Below, one piece after another: positions 17,431-27,900 of a stretch of 46,379 bases of DNA; the stretch's first letter is position 1, and every line of letters starts with the position of its first letter. The notes beneath the pieces were generated by a model. It saw only the letters and a program-made list of their open reading frames with translations. It made no database searches and was not told the DNA's origin. Both the position numbers and the translations under genes were made by a program. The DNA comes from Flavobacteriales bacterium (GTDB taxonomy: Bacteria > Bacteroidota > Bacteroidia > Flavobacteriales > Flavobacteriaceae). Location of the stretch: the NCBI GenBank assembly GCA_011524905.1, contig WTJI01000049.1, positions 1 to 46,379 on the forward strand, read 5' to 3'.

Positions 17431-18399
17431 TTAGACCAGATAGAAAAAGGTAAAGACGAATACCCAAACCAGATCTACAAAGTGCCAGTAAAGCCCTACT
17501 TTTTCAACCATTTCATAATGCCCTCTTTTTTCATAGGTTCCCATCATAACATTTAGGAAAATAATGATGTTGATGATTACCCCTGAAAATACGTGGAATC
17601 CGTGAAATCCTGTTATAAAAAAGAAGAAGTCAGCAAACAGTCGGTTCCCGTACTCATTGTGAATCAAATTAGCCCCCTCAACTACGGCGACAGCTTGCCC
17701 AATTTTATTCAGGGAAGCTTCACGAGTTAGAACTGTTTTGTGCCCTTCGGCATTTAATTTTTGAATGCGAATACGCAAATTTTCGTTGGCTTCAAACCCT
17801 CGTGTAACTTCAGCCACTGAGAAGGTTGGTAAACTGGTTTCCCCAACAAACCATATACCATTGCTATTTTGGTGTGTGGCGCGAGGGGTATCTATATTGG
17901 TCGCAAAAGCTTCTAGAGCCACTCTTTTCCCTGTGTCAGCATTAACAAATTGGAGGATTTGTCCACCTTTGGTTTCGAGGGCGCCGTATTCTCCTTTGAT
18001 AAAATTTTTCCATTCCCAAGCCTGAGACCCCACAAAAACAGCTCCGCCAATGATGGTTAGAAACATGTAAAGCACCACCTTGCCTTTTTGCATGTGGTGG
18101 CCTGCATCTACGGCCAATACCATAGTTACAGAAGAAAAAATCAGAATAAATGTCATCAATGCAACGTAGTACATGGGCGCATCCACACCGTGAAGGAATG
18201 GAAAGTGCGTGAATACTTCGTCGGCTATGGGCCAGGAATCGATGTTTTTGAAACGGGAAAACCCGTAGGCTACCAAAAATCCAGAGAAAGTTAATGCGTC
18301 AGATACAATGAAAAACCACATCATTAGTTTTCCATAGCTTGCGTTTAGCGGTTTTTGACCGCCTCCCCAGACGTTGGTTTCTGTAGCAGCTACATCCAT
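17431..18399 (-). CDS. Cytochrome c oxidase subunit III, long form with soluble insertion
   Basis: 322-aa heme-copper oxidase subunit III. The opening WGGGQKPLNASYGKLMMWFF and the closing YWHFVDLVWVFVFTFFYLV are characteristic, the latter holding the conserved HFVDxVW motif. TM helices lie in the first ~130 and the last ~80 residues. Between them, about residues 135-245 form a polar, soluble insertion (LETKGGQILQFVNADTG onward) on one side of the membrane, lacking in the 187-aa partner. The 322-aa length exceeds the ~190-260 aa of most bacterial subunits III; I recall similar long forms in other Flavobacteriaceae. It is 27 bases after the short cox3. Confidence 0.93.
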   Translation of the reverse strand: MDVAATETNVWGGGQKPLNASYGKLMMWFFIVSDALTFSGFLVAYGFSRFKNIDSWPIADEVFTHFPFLHGVDAPMYYVALMTFILIFSSVTMVLAVDAGHHMQKGKVVLYMFLTIIGGAVFVGSQAWEWKNFIKGEYGALETKGGQILQFVNADTGKRVALEAFATNIDTPRATHQNSNGIWFVGETSLPTFSVAEVTRGFEANENLRIRIQKLNAEGHKTVLTREASLNKIGQAVAVVEGANLIHNEYGNRLFADFFFFITGFHGFHVFSGVIINIIIFLNVMMGTYEKRGHYEMVEKVGLYWHFVDLVWVFVFTFFYLV

Positions 18400-18426
18400 A
18401 AGTCGTTTAAATTATTGAGTACAAAT

Positions 18427-18990
18427 TTAGCGGTACAGCAAGACAAAACAAAATAAATAAAGCCACAAAAAGTCGAGAAAATGCCAGAAAAGTACGGCAA
18501 GCTCAACCCCCAAGCTATTATCCGCCGAATACCCACCTCTGTAGAGCTTCGTTATAACAACCAAAAGAACCAACATACCTGCCGCTAGGTGTGTCAGGTG
18601 CAACAATACCAAAACATATAAAAATGAGGTTGTGATTGAGCTTTCTGGACCTGTAAAATAATATCCTTGATCTATGATAGCCCCAAACCCTTGGAACTGT
18701 GTATAGGTGAAAGATACAGCTAGAGCAAGGGTTAACCATAATCCTGCTTTTGCTTGCTGGATTTGGTTTTGTTTTAATGTCTTTTCTGCCCAAAAAAAAC
18801 TAGCACTACTCATCAAAATCAATAGTGTACTGTAATAAAATGCTTGTGGTATTGTAAAGCTAGTGAGCCAGTCAGCGCGAGTGCTGCTAACCACATAGGC
18901 ACTCGTCAAGCCTGCAAAGGTCATGGCCATACTGATCATACCAAACCAAAGCATCATTTTTTTTGTCCTTCTATTCTGTAAATCCGTCAT
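18427..18990 (-). CDS. Cytochrome c oxidase subunit III, short form
   Basis: 187-aa membrane protein with five TM helices and the subunit III signature near its end (AVLFWHFLDFLWLYLFCFVL). The first helix pair of seven-helix subunits III is absent, the usual five-helix bacterial form. It overlaps cyoE by 4 bases (ATGA), so translation is coupled to heme O synthase, and is followed by a second, longer subunit III. Two adjacent subunit III-like genes are normal in this group; how both fit one enzyme, or whether they serve different oxidase or alternative-complex assemblies, cannot be read from sequence. Subunits I and II are not in this window. Confidence 0.92.
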   Translation of the reverse strand: MTDLQNRRTKKMMLWFGMISMAMTFAGLTSAYVVSSTRADWLTSFTIPQAFYYSTLLILMSSASFFWAEKTLKQNQIQQAKAGLWLTLALAVSFTYTQFQGFGAIIDQGYYFTGPESSITTSFLYVLVLLHLTHLAAGMLVLLVVITKLYRGGYSADNSLGVELAVLFWHFLDFLWLYLFCFVLLYR

Positions 18991-19892
18991 TGCATCAAAA
19001 ATTTGTCAAAAAGATAGATTAGCTGTACTAAAGTTATATATCCTATACTGGCAAAAGTAAGGGAACGCGCCGCCGTATTGGATTTTTGCTGCATCAAACG
19101 CAATGCAAAATACAGCAAGCCCAATCCTGCTAAAAAGGTGACAATAGCACCCTGCAGTGACAACTTCAAGCTGCCCGTGTAATGGGTATATGGTAAAAGA
19201 GAAATCAAGATAGTCCACAGCGTATAAAATACGATTTGAAAGGCTGTAGCCGCATCTCGTTTTCCAGTGGGTAACATCCGGAAACCCGCTTTTTTGTAGT
19301 CGGAATCCAACTGCCACCCAATAGCCCAAAAATGGGGGAACTGCCAAAAAAATTGCAGCATAAATAAAGTACCTGGCTCAATTCCAAATTGACCTGTGGC
19401 TGCTACCCAACCTAGCATAAAAGGAAGGGCACCTGGAAAAGCTCCCACAAATACAGCCAAGGGTGTTTTGGTTTTAAGGGGGGTATAGAGTACAACATAA
19501 ATTAGTAGGGAAAGACCGCCTAAAGAAGCTGTCTTTAGATTGATCAAATACAAAAAATAGAGTCCCAATAAACTTAATAAACTAGCGATGCAAAAAGCTG
19601 CTGTTTTACTTAAACGCCCTGTAGGTAGGGGTCTGTTTTGGGTTCTTTGCATCATGGCGTCCAAAGGGCTTTCTATAATTTGATTAAAGGCGTTGGAGGC
19701 ACCAACCAAAGCATAACCACCCAAGAGCAATAACATTAAAACTTTCCAATCCAAGGCAGGTACTGCAAGTAAATAGCCAGCGAAAGAAGAAAACACCACA
19801 CTGATGGCCAGACGCATTTTAGTGAGTTGCGCCAAGTCAGACCAAAAAGTAACAGCCGGCATCTCTATTTGGGTGTTGGTTTCCGTCTTCAT
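18987..19892 (-). CDS. cyoE: Protoheme IX farnesyltransferase (heme O synthase)
   Basis: 301-aa UbiA-family membrane enzyme that adds a farnesyl group to heme B to make heme O, the precursor of heme A. It has about nine TM helices. The first substrate loop reads NAFNQIIESPLDAMMQRT, then QNRPLPTGRL (prenyl diphosphate/Mg binding), and the second WQLDSDYKKAGFRMLP. The start is taken at ATG 19890-19892 (MKTETNTQ); the frame runs to 19922 but would cross the putative promoter element. First gene of the cyoE-cox3-cox3-cox4 operon. It could equally be called ctaB. Confidence 0.94.
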   Translation of the reverse strand: MKTETNTQIEMPAVTFWSDLAQLTKMRLAISVVFSSFAGYLLAVPALDWKVLMLLLLGGYALVGASNAFNQIIESPLDAMMQRTQNRPLPTGRLSKTAAFCIASLLSLLGLYFLYLINLKTASLGGLSLLIYVVLYTPLKTKTPLAVFVGAFPGALPFMLGWVAATGQFGIEPGTLFMLQFFWQFPHFWAIGWQLDSDYKKAGFRMLPTGKRDAATAFQIVFYTLWTILISLLPYTHYTGSLKLSLQGAIVTFLAGLGLLYFALRLMQQKSNTAARSLTFASIGYITLVQLIYLFDKFLMQ

Positions 19893-19908
19893 AGTCTCGC
19901 TTAGGCTG

Positions 19909-19916
19909 CAAAGATA
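19909..19916 (-). promoter_or_regulatory. Putative -7 promoter element of the cyoE-cox operon
   Basis: On the - strand this reads TATCTTTG, an exact TAnnTTTG match, ending 16 bases before the cyoE start. It lies just after a terminator (19927-19946) for the upstream unit, which supports a fresh transcription start here. No good -33 element was recognised. Confidence 0.5.
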
Positions 19917-19926
19917 GAACACTAAA

Positions 19927-19946
19927 AAATCCTAAACCCAGGATTT
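19927..19946 (-). terminator. Intrinsic terminator after the broken tonB paralogue
   Basis: AAATCCT / AGGATTT stem (19927-19933 and 19940-19946) with a 6-base loop; on the - strand it runs into six T. It begins 17 bases after the pseudogene stop and directly precedes the cyoE promoter element. Confidence 0.7.
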
Positions 19947-19963
19947 GAATTTATTTTTGGTTT

Positions 19964-20664
19964 TTATTGAAGCCTAAATGTTATGGGATAGCTAAATGGC
20001 ACACGAACAGGCTGACCTCTTTGTTTTCCGGGAATCATTTTGGGAAGTTTTTCAATAATACGCCGAGCTTCATTCTCCAGGTTTTTATCTGGGCCACGCA
20101 TCTTAATTTCTACAATATTACCATGCTGATCAATCACAAAAGAAACATAAACGCGTCCTTGGATACCCATTTCCTGAGCAATTTCTGGATAACGAAAGGT
20201 TTTTCTTACATGACGATCCAATTTGTCTTGGAAACATTGCCGGCGCTCACTTTTTGATAAGCTTTCACAACCTGGAAATGTTGGCACCTCTTCTATAATA
20301 GCAAAGGGTACTTCTTCAAATACATCGTCATCCATCACTTCCACTTCTTCAATGATTTCCTCTTGATCGGTTTCGGTTGATTCAATAATGGTTTCTTCTA
20401 CTTCTTCTTCATCCTCAACTATCTTAATAACCTCTGGTGCAGCGGGAGGTGGCGAGGCGGAGGCGTCTTGATTTGTTCTGTGATTGGGATGTCTTCCTCT
20501 TAATCTTGATCTACTTGTAGGGCTTCATAGTCATAGACACCTCGATCATATTGTTTCCACTCTATCAGGCGCCATGTCAAAAATAAAACTAGGGTTAGAC
20601 CAATTACAAAATAAAGACTGCGGTTATTATTTAAATCCGCTTTAGGATTTTTTTTCGGTTTCAT
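19964..20664 (-). pseudogene. Disrupted TonB-like energy transducer (paralogue of the neighbour)
   Basis: This is a degraded second copy of the tonB gene at 20745. The N-terminal part (MKPKKNPKADLNNNRSLYFV, TM helix, then DYEALQVDQD) ends at an in-frame TAA at 20500-20502, where the intact copy has an acidic codon. Reading on gives EEDIPITEQIKTPPP, then a one-base deletion in the proline-codon tract near 20450-20457. Restoring that base joins it to PPPPAAPEVIKIVEDEEEVEET and so on, down to an intact TonB C-terminal domain (GIQGRVYVSFVIDQHGNI, about 19964-20344). Two separate lesions argue for a true pseudogene, though sequencing error is possible. The C-terminal domain alone remains open but has no membrane anchor. 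Confidence 0.85.
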
Positions 20665-20715
20665 ATCGGTAAGAATTAGGTAATGATAATTTACAAAAAT
20701 TCTCACCAAAAAAAA

Positions 20716-20735
20716 ATCCCGATCGAAATCGGGAT
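20716..20735 (-). terminator. Intrinsic terminator after the intact tonB
   Basis: Perfect 8-bp stem ATCCCGAT / ATCGGGAT (20716-20723 and 20728-20735). On the - strand the loop is TTCG, a stable tetraloop, and the stem is followed by a T run (the A run at 20708-20716). It starts 9 bases after the tonB stop. Confidence 0.9.
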
Positions 20736-20744
20736 GTTTTGTGA

Positions 20745-21449
20745 TTAGTTGAGTCGGAAAGTAATGGGAATACTAAAAGGTACACGAACAGGTCGTCCTC
20801 TTTGTTTTCCTGGCGTCATTTTGGGAAGCTTTCCTATAATGCGCGCTGCCTCTTTCTCTAAGTTTTTATCAGGTCCACGCATGCGAATACTAGTAATGTT
20901 TCCATCCTTGGCTATGACAAATTGTACATATACCCTACCTTGAATACCCATCTCTTGGGCGATTTCAGGATATCGGAAGTTTTTTCGGATGTGGCGATTC
21001 ATTTTATCCTGGAAGCAAGAACGTCTCTCATTCTTGGCGACACGCTCACAACCTGGGAAGATAGGCACGTCTTCGATGACTGCAAAAGGAACGTCAATAT
21101 CTTCTTCAACCTCCTCAACTTCAACGATTTCGATGATTTCTTCCTCGTCCGTTTCAGTAGATTCTATAACCGTTTCTTCTACCTCTTCTTCATCCTCAAC
21201 AACTTCAATAACTTCAGGTGCTGGCGGCGGTGGCGGTGGCGGTGGTGGGGTTTTTATCTGTTCAGTAATGGGTACATCTTCCTCGTCATCTTCTTCTACA
21301 TTCAGTGCCTCATAGCCGTAAAGACTTTTATCGTAAGTCTTCCACTCTATTGCTTGCCATGACACAAATAATATGAAAGCAAGCCCTGCTACAAAGTAGA
21401 GTCCACTATTTTTGGACAGATCGGCTTTTGGGTTTTTCTTCGGCTCCAT
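20745..21449 (-). CDS. TonB-family energy transducer, C-terminal domain protein
   Basis: 234-aa inner-membrane protein that would pass proton-motive force to TonB-dependent (SusC-like) receptors. It has one TM helix (residues 17-33), an unusually acidic periplasmic linker (about 50-120, mostly E, D, V, I) with a proline run at 68-76, and a TonB C-terminal domain (about 145-234) containing YPEIAQEMGIQGRVYVQFVI and ending VPFSIPITFRLN. C134 in FPGCE and C145 may form a disulfide, common in this Bacteroidota subgroup. The linker is acidic and proline-poor rather than the Pro-Lys linker of E. coli TonB. A broken paralogue follows directly. Confidence 0.9.
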   Translation of the reverse strand: MEPKKNPKADLSKNSGLYFVAGLAFILFVSWQAIEWKTYDKSLYGYEALNVEEDDEEDVPITEQIKTPPPPPPPPPAPEVIEVVEDEEEVEETVIESTETDEEEIIEIVEVEEVEEDIDVPFAVIEDVPIFPGCERVAKNERRSCFQDKMNRHIRKNFRYPEIAQEMGIQGRVYVQFVIAKDGNITSIRMRGPDKNLEKEAARIIGKLPKMTPGKQRGRPVRVPFSIPITFRLN

Positions 21450-21504
21450 AAACTTAGTTGGTAATAGATAGCTAAACTAAAAAAAAATGACAAATAAAAA
21501 AGGC

Positions 21505-21517
21505 TTCCTTTGAGGAA
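21505..21517 (-). terminator. Possible weak terminator after gcvH
   Basis: A short stem TTCCT / AGGAA (21505-21509 and 21513-21517) followed on the - strand by GCC and a T run (21495-21502 read in reverse). The stem is only 5 bp, so it is weak, but it lies 24 bases after the gcvH stop and before tonB. Confidence 0.3.
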
Positions 21518-21541
21518 TTTCGGCGGACGTAAACTCAGTTG

Positions 21542-21922
21542 TTAGCCTGTAACGAGAGCTTTGTATTCTTCTGCGGTTAACAAACCCTCATGACTAGACG
21601 GATTGTCAAGGGCAATTTTTATCATCCAACCTTCTCCGTATGGATCTTCATTGACTTTTTCAGGGGCATCTTCTAATGCCTCATTGTATTCAGTTACTGT
21701 CCCTGCAAGGGGCATAAACAGGTCTGAAACAGTTTTGACTGCCTCTACGGTTCCGAAAATGGCTTCTTGGTCCACTGCTTCGTCGAGCGTGTCTATTTCT
21801 ACATAAACAATATCACCTAGTTCGCCCTGGGCGAAATCCGTAATACCTACTGTAGCTGTTTCTCCTTCAATTTTGACCCACTCGTGGTCTTTGGTGTACA
21901 TGAGTGACTCTGGTACTGTCAT
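21542..21922 (-). CDS. gcvH: Glycine cleavage system H protein
   Basis: 126-aa lipoyl carrier protein of the glycine cleavage system; its lipoyl arm shuttles the methylamine group between the P, T and L proteins in the cytosol. It opens [17 protein letters not shown], contains [18 protein letters not shown], and carries the lipoylated lysine K63 in [18 protein letters not shown]. Length and motifs are all standard. It lies 50 bases after sprA, a gene order seen in many Flavobacteriia; the vanZ-like gene that often follows gcvH there is absent. A TAnnTTTG element 18 bases upstream suggests it may have its own promoter. Confidence 0.96.
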   Translation of the reverse strand: MTVPESLMYTKDHEWVKIEGETATVGITDFAQGELGDIVYVEIDTLDEAVDQEAIFGTVEAVKTVSDLFMPLAGTVTEYNEALEDAPEKVNEDPYGEGWMIKIALDNPSSHEGLLTAEEYKALVTG

Positions 21923-21939
21923 AGCGGTAACGTTTTTGA

Positions 21940-21947
21940 CAAATGTA
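21940..21947 (-). promoter_or_regulatory. Putative -7 promoter element of gcvH
   Basis: Reads TACATTTG on the - strand, an exact TAnnTTTG match, 17 bases before the gcvH start and inside the 50-base sprA-gcvH spacer. No -33 element was recognised. Confidence 0.45.
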
Positions 21948-21972
21948 AACGATTTCTTGTGGAAAAGAAATG

Positions 21973-24900
21973 CTAGTTTCCAAAATTGTATCGCAAGGTA
22001 AAACCAGAACGTATGCTGGTTTGGGGAAAGGCCGTAGAGACCTCGAACTTGGAGAAATTGTGGTCATAAAAAAATAAAGTTGTCAAATTTCGAGACAGGT
22101 TATAATCTGCAGTTAATTTGATAGACAACAAAGTTTGACCTGCTGTAACTTGGTTATTGTTGAAGTCAAGGTTTCGTAAAACTGTGATATTTTTTCTGTA
22201 GGACAGATCAGCTTTGAGATTTAGATCGCCTGACAGGGTTGTCCTTCTACCATTGATATTGGTACGAATCCGTAGATCTCTAATTCTATATCCCATACCC
22301 ACTACGTATTCACTACCACTAGATTCAGTCAATAAGCTATTATCTAAGCTCAGAGAGAGCGCACGATCACGCTTAAGTTCGGCTAGGATTTTCAAAGAGT
22401 TTTTAAATTCCACATCCAAGCGTAACAAGGGGTTGAATTGTTCAACCAAATTGATGTTTGAAAATAATCGCTCTGGAATAATATTCCCAGCATCATCAGT
22501 TGCTAGTGGATTGTTGGGATCAAAGTCCAAGTTGGTTTGGAAATTGTTCACGGTATGGCTTGCCCGATACGCATGTGCAATAGAAAACCGATTGAAGATA
22601 TTTTTAAATGCTTTTAAGCTACTCAACCCTGTATATTTTAAATTCCAGTTAGGTAGTGGAACATTTTGGATAGGATTCAAACTAATTTTCTCAGGAGCCG
22701 TATCTGAGTAGGCTGCTAAAAAAGCTCCAATCAAAACATCCTGCTGATTTTTACCAAAACCTTTGGGATAGCTCTCACCAGCAGCAGCTTCTGCAGATAG
22801 GCCCGACTGTTCAGCCAATCGATTGGCTACAGCATAACGATTGGCTCGAAAAATATCAAAACTCGCATTGGTCACCCCTCTTGTTCGATTAAAAGCCGTT
22901 TTTATCAAAATAGTTGACATTCCAAAATTACCAAATGTATTGCTGTTTAGTGGGACATATTCTTGGTCAACAACTTGAAAATTTTCTCGAATGTTTTCAG
23001 AATATGTACGTTCTGCATTGAAGTCAACCACCAAATCTTTTAATGGATTAAATTGGGCAGTGAGTGTTAATTTATTGTTGTGAACCTGAGTAAAAGGCTC
23101 ATTGAAATTGGGGAATGCTGTCAGATAGCCTTGTCGAGCCATTTCATAACGAACGTCGTCTTGATCGCCAAGCGTAAAGCCAAATGAGGGATCAACAGTT
23201 CCAAACCCACTAACTCCTTGCAAATAGCCTGGTAGAACCTTTCCATTATTTTCTGAATAGTTGAATTGAATCCGTTTAAAGGTACTGAGTGCGTCAACCA
23301 AGCTTTTTAGAAGATCTTTGTCCTGTTCCTTCTTTTCTTCTTTTTGTTGCTGTGCTTTTTTTTCAGCTAAACGGCGCTGCACCATTGGCGAATAGCTCCC
23401 CCCAGCTGTTTTTTTTAAGCCTAGAATATTGTACAAACGACTAAAAGAAATAGAGCCCGCTAATGATTTGGTGTTGGCATTTTGGACAGTATGCACTATT
23501 CCCAGTGGGATACCCTCCGGGCTCTGCACCTGTGCCAGCGCATCCGATCCCCGTTGCCAACTAAAATTCCCCGTATAATTGTAATTGGCATCTATAAAAC
23601 TTAAAAATGGAATGTAACGAAGGGGCAATTTGTAATTCAACACCAAAGATTGATTGTACAAGTTGCTCTCGCCGAGATTCCACAACTCGTCCCAAACATC
23701 ACGATTGTAAGGGCTACTAAGGGATGGGTTTTGTTCAAATTCTTGAAAAGGCTTACGGACGATATTATTACTATTTGCAGTTAGAGTCATCCGGAGTGAG
23801 CGGGTGATATTGTGATTGAGAGTATAGGACCAATCAACTAAAAAATTACGCTGTTGTAATTCGGGAAGGGCTAGTTGTTGGCTGGCATCGACGCCTTGCA
23901 AAAATACTTCTCGGAATTTTTGATTGCGATAACGGCGGTTGATGTTTGAGGTAAAGCCAATAGCATTGGGAAGGGGTGAAAAATTGAGCTGTCGCAGCCA
24001 TTCCCAATATTTTTTTGACTTCAAAAACTTGACTTTTTGGAAAGGGTTAATTTCAAAAGGTTGAAATGTATGACCATAGTTGGCAGTCATCAGTAAGTTA
24101 ATGTCTCTGAGCTTTTCGACTTCAAAGTCTTGATGAGCTTGTTCATTGTAGGCATAGGAAACATCAAAATTTTCTGGACTGTAAAAACGTGTTTTACCGC
24201 TACCTGTTTTTTGTTTTCGCAAACCAATGAGGCTGACACTTCTTCGCTTGGTATAATCGATTGCCTGCTGACGGATGTTTTCTTTTTCACTAGCATTATC
24301 CGTGCTTTCTAACCGTGTCTCCAATTCTAAGTCTTGATAATAAGGGTCAAATTCAGGCGTGATGATTGTTTCTCCAAGGCTGAAATTAAGTGGCGCTTGT
24401 ACGCCCCAGTTTTCAGGTAATAATTGCCCAACATTGAGATTGGAAACCATATTATACTGCAATAGTTCTTCTCTACTACTATTGTTGGGCGATTGATCCA
24501 ATCCACCAAATCCAATACTTGAATAACGTCCAGTAGCCGAAAGAGAAGCAAAGTTAGCCATATTGGCATCCATGGCCCCTACTGCAGCCCAACCGCCTTC
24601 TGAATCGATACCTGCTATACGTAATTCATTAAACCAAATTTCGCCACACAATACATCGCCTACCTGAGTAGAGGGATTTTTTACTCCAATCATTAGGGTT
24701 TTGATGCTTCCCAAAGAGGGGTTTCCTTTTACTGAGAAACGATACTTTTTAGTACCTGGCAAGCTTGAAATCGGTGTAAACTCTTGAACTGGATTTAGAT
24801 TTTCATCAAAATATGCTGCCTTACCCAGTACAGCCATTTGCAATGCCTTGGCTTTTAGTTGAGATAATTGCTCCAATGTCACTTCAATGGAATTGGAATC

Positions 24901-27900
24901 TGGTTGCCATACTTGCTCTGCACTCAACTGATTGCTCTGATTGGGTTCATATGCCGTAGGCTTGAGTGGTACTTCAATTTGGTAATAGTTGTCCTGGTAG
25001 TCCGTTCCCAAACGGATAAATGCCACCATCCTTCTATCCATGGCTGTTTCATTGCCTTCACCAGGAAGTGGTTCTTGGCCGGGAATGGATTCTGCATGCA
25101 GATACATATGTAATTTTTTGTATTGTCGCATATCGACATCGACAGATTTAAAGATAGCACGTGCATCTTGCGGCTGCAGATCACAGACACGAAAAGACAA
25201 CGATTGCTCGTTTTGTCGGACAATGGTATTGTTGGTATTGACCTGCTCACGAACGATGTCTGGTGGAAGTACATAATTGATGGGGATGCGATTTTCGTTT
25301 TCCAGAATATTTACTGTACTGATATCAACCGTTGTATTTGGATTTGGATTGATTGCAGGGTTGAGTTGCTTCAAGTATCGTCGCCAATCACCTCGAACCA
25401 ATTCCAAAGTACCAAATCGTAAAACGACAGCTTGATCAAATCCACTAAGTAACATGCGCATAAATCGAATGGAGCGTAAATCCTCTATAGAATTGATGGC
25501 TTCAAAATACTTCTGAAAGACAGTACCTTGATAATATCCTTTTTGTACAGGCACCTTAAACTGTATCCATCGGGTAGTAATTTCATCGCCATTGGGTACC
25601 TCAACTTTTACATTTTCTCTAACGTCTGTGATAAAAGGGTGATTACCCACAGTCATATCTCGGGTAATTGGGACTCGGTACTCAAAGTAGCTGTCAATTG
25701 TATTCATACTCTGATCCCGATTGATATCTTCTGTATCAGGCTCCGTGTTGCTGCCCCTGTCCGTATTTGAAAAATCTATGGGTGAGTTTCCTTCGGTTCC
25801 ATTATAATTTTTGTAACGCTCTAGAACACCACCATCGGCAGCAAGAAAGTAAGTATAATTGTCACCCGCAGGGTCCTCTGTAGGACCATTTGTATAGATG
25901 GCTGCTTCCTGGCTATCGGACAGGCCGTCCAGCCCAACATCTTGCAAAGGACGGTCTTCAGGAACTGTATTGAAAGCATACAAAAGGGACTGTGTCGCAG
26001 GAACCTCACCCCATTCCGTATTATAAACCAAAACGGATTCGTCACTCCCCGGCAAACCGTTTTCATATTGCTTGCGACCATCTTTTAAAATATCTTCTGA
26101 AATATTTCCCAAATGAAACACCAATTCTCCCAGATCATTATTCTTTCCTTCCAATTGGTCGAAAGTATCCAACAACCAAAACTCGATAAACTCAACATTG
26201 GACTGCTCAAAATTGGTAGCAGCGATGGGGCGCGTAATTCCTGCCCAATTTTCCTGAGGTTGTTGTGCGAAATCCGCAGCCGTACTATTGTTATAGGGTC
26301 CCCTTTCCGATGGATAATAGGCCAAATCCAATGTATTCTGTATGGTTGTCGTGCCCTGGACTAGGTCTTGCTCGGGAAATATTTCTTGGATGGTAATTCG
26401 TCGGGTTGTATTCAGTGATACATCATTGTTATTGATCCCCGCAGGGCGATTGCGCCAAAAAACAGGGTCTAGCGTGTACCAGGCCAATTTAGCGCGTCCC
26501 AAACCTGTTTCTAAACCAGAAACTGCATCCGACCCTTTGAAATTTTTGGCAGGGACGCTGGCAAGCTTCCATGCGTTAAACCCTTTGACATCTATGGTCG
26601 TTTGTGCCCCTTCAAAATCATCAACATACACGGTTGCCTCGCCTTGTAACTGGGTATTTCTAGGGTTTCCAGCCCGCAAAGAAGCAATTTCACCTCGAAA
26701 AGAGACTCGAGATGGTGCATCAGTTTTACCCCCTGGTAACTGACTGACCAAACGTGTTAAAAAAGGGATTTCGGTAGAAAAATTTGTGTTAAATCCTAGC
26801 ATTGTGTTGTTCACAGGCTCGGTACCATAATTCGCTTTTTGAGTCAAAGGATTTTCACTCAAATTCAATAGTGTTGCACCGACTACTACTTTTTCATCCA
26901 CCTGATGCTGTAAATTGAAACCAGAAAAACGCTTGTTTTGCTGATTGAAAAACGAATTATTTTCTACGGATATTTCGATAGGAACATTTGATGATTTTAG
27001 GCCTTCATCAATGATGATAACCCGTCCAATATCATAATTGACCGTGTAGTCTATTCCTTCCTGTAAGATTCTACCCCCTGCTGTTACCCTGACAGAACCC
27101 CTCGGGACATTGAAGGCTCCAATCGGTATGCCTTCTCCCCCTTCGGATTTGTAACGCCCCTTGAGCTCAAATTTATTTTTTTCGGTTGCTTCCAATGCAG
27201 CTGCTTTTGTCAAAGCATACATTTCTCGGAAAACATATTTTTTCTGATTGGGATTGTAAGAGCTGGGCTGGTCGTACTTTGCTTGGGTTTTGTCTGATTG
27301 TAGTAAGTCAAACAAAAAAGATCCGAAAGGCTCCACATTAGGAAAAATAATCCGTCCGTATTGTGGGTCTATGGTAATCCCAGGAATAAAATCAAAAAAA
27401 CCATCTCCCTGTGGTAATGGGTCTTGATAGTTGTTTAATCGGTCTAATTGAAAAGTGTTTAATAAGATTTGTTGCTCCAAATTATCAGGCCATTGTGCTG
27501 TGTCTACTGGACTCATATAATTGATTGGAGACGGATCTGTATAAAGGATAGACAGTCGAAATTCATCTTCTGCTAATTGGAAAGCCCCAGTGTTGTAGAT
27601 ATTTTTCATCATCAAATCCCAAACGGGTTGATTGACATTCGTCAGGTTACTTTTTAGCATTTTGACGACCAAATTGTTGTTTTGCACTTGCTGTCGGCCA
27701 TCATTGGACTGGGAAATGATCTCTGTGCTAGCAACATCCCCGTTGGCAAATTCTCCTACTTGGTACAATTCACCACCGTAAGTATATTGAAAAGCAACAC
27801 CCAACACCTCATCGTTGCTCAAACGTTGGTTTAAAGAAATATACCCCAGCTGCGGATGGAATTGATATTCATTGGGTTGTAGTTTTCTAGCGCTCTCCAG

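Noticed and set aside
20440-20510. Programmed frameshifting or stop read-through in the tonB paralogue
   Set aside because: There is both a nonsense codon and a separate frameshift about 45 bases apart, with no slippery heptamer or downstream structure; decay after duplication is simpler.
20989-21315. A serine- and glycine-rich open frame of 108 codons on the + strand
   Set aside because: It is the antisense reading of the acidic and proline-rich linker of tonB; low complexity mirrors GAA/GAT and CCN codons, with no start context or family signal.
22214-22711. A 165-codon open frame on the + strand inside sprA
   Set aside because: It is opposite to a continuous, well-conserved SprA coding frame and has no recognisable domain.
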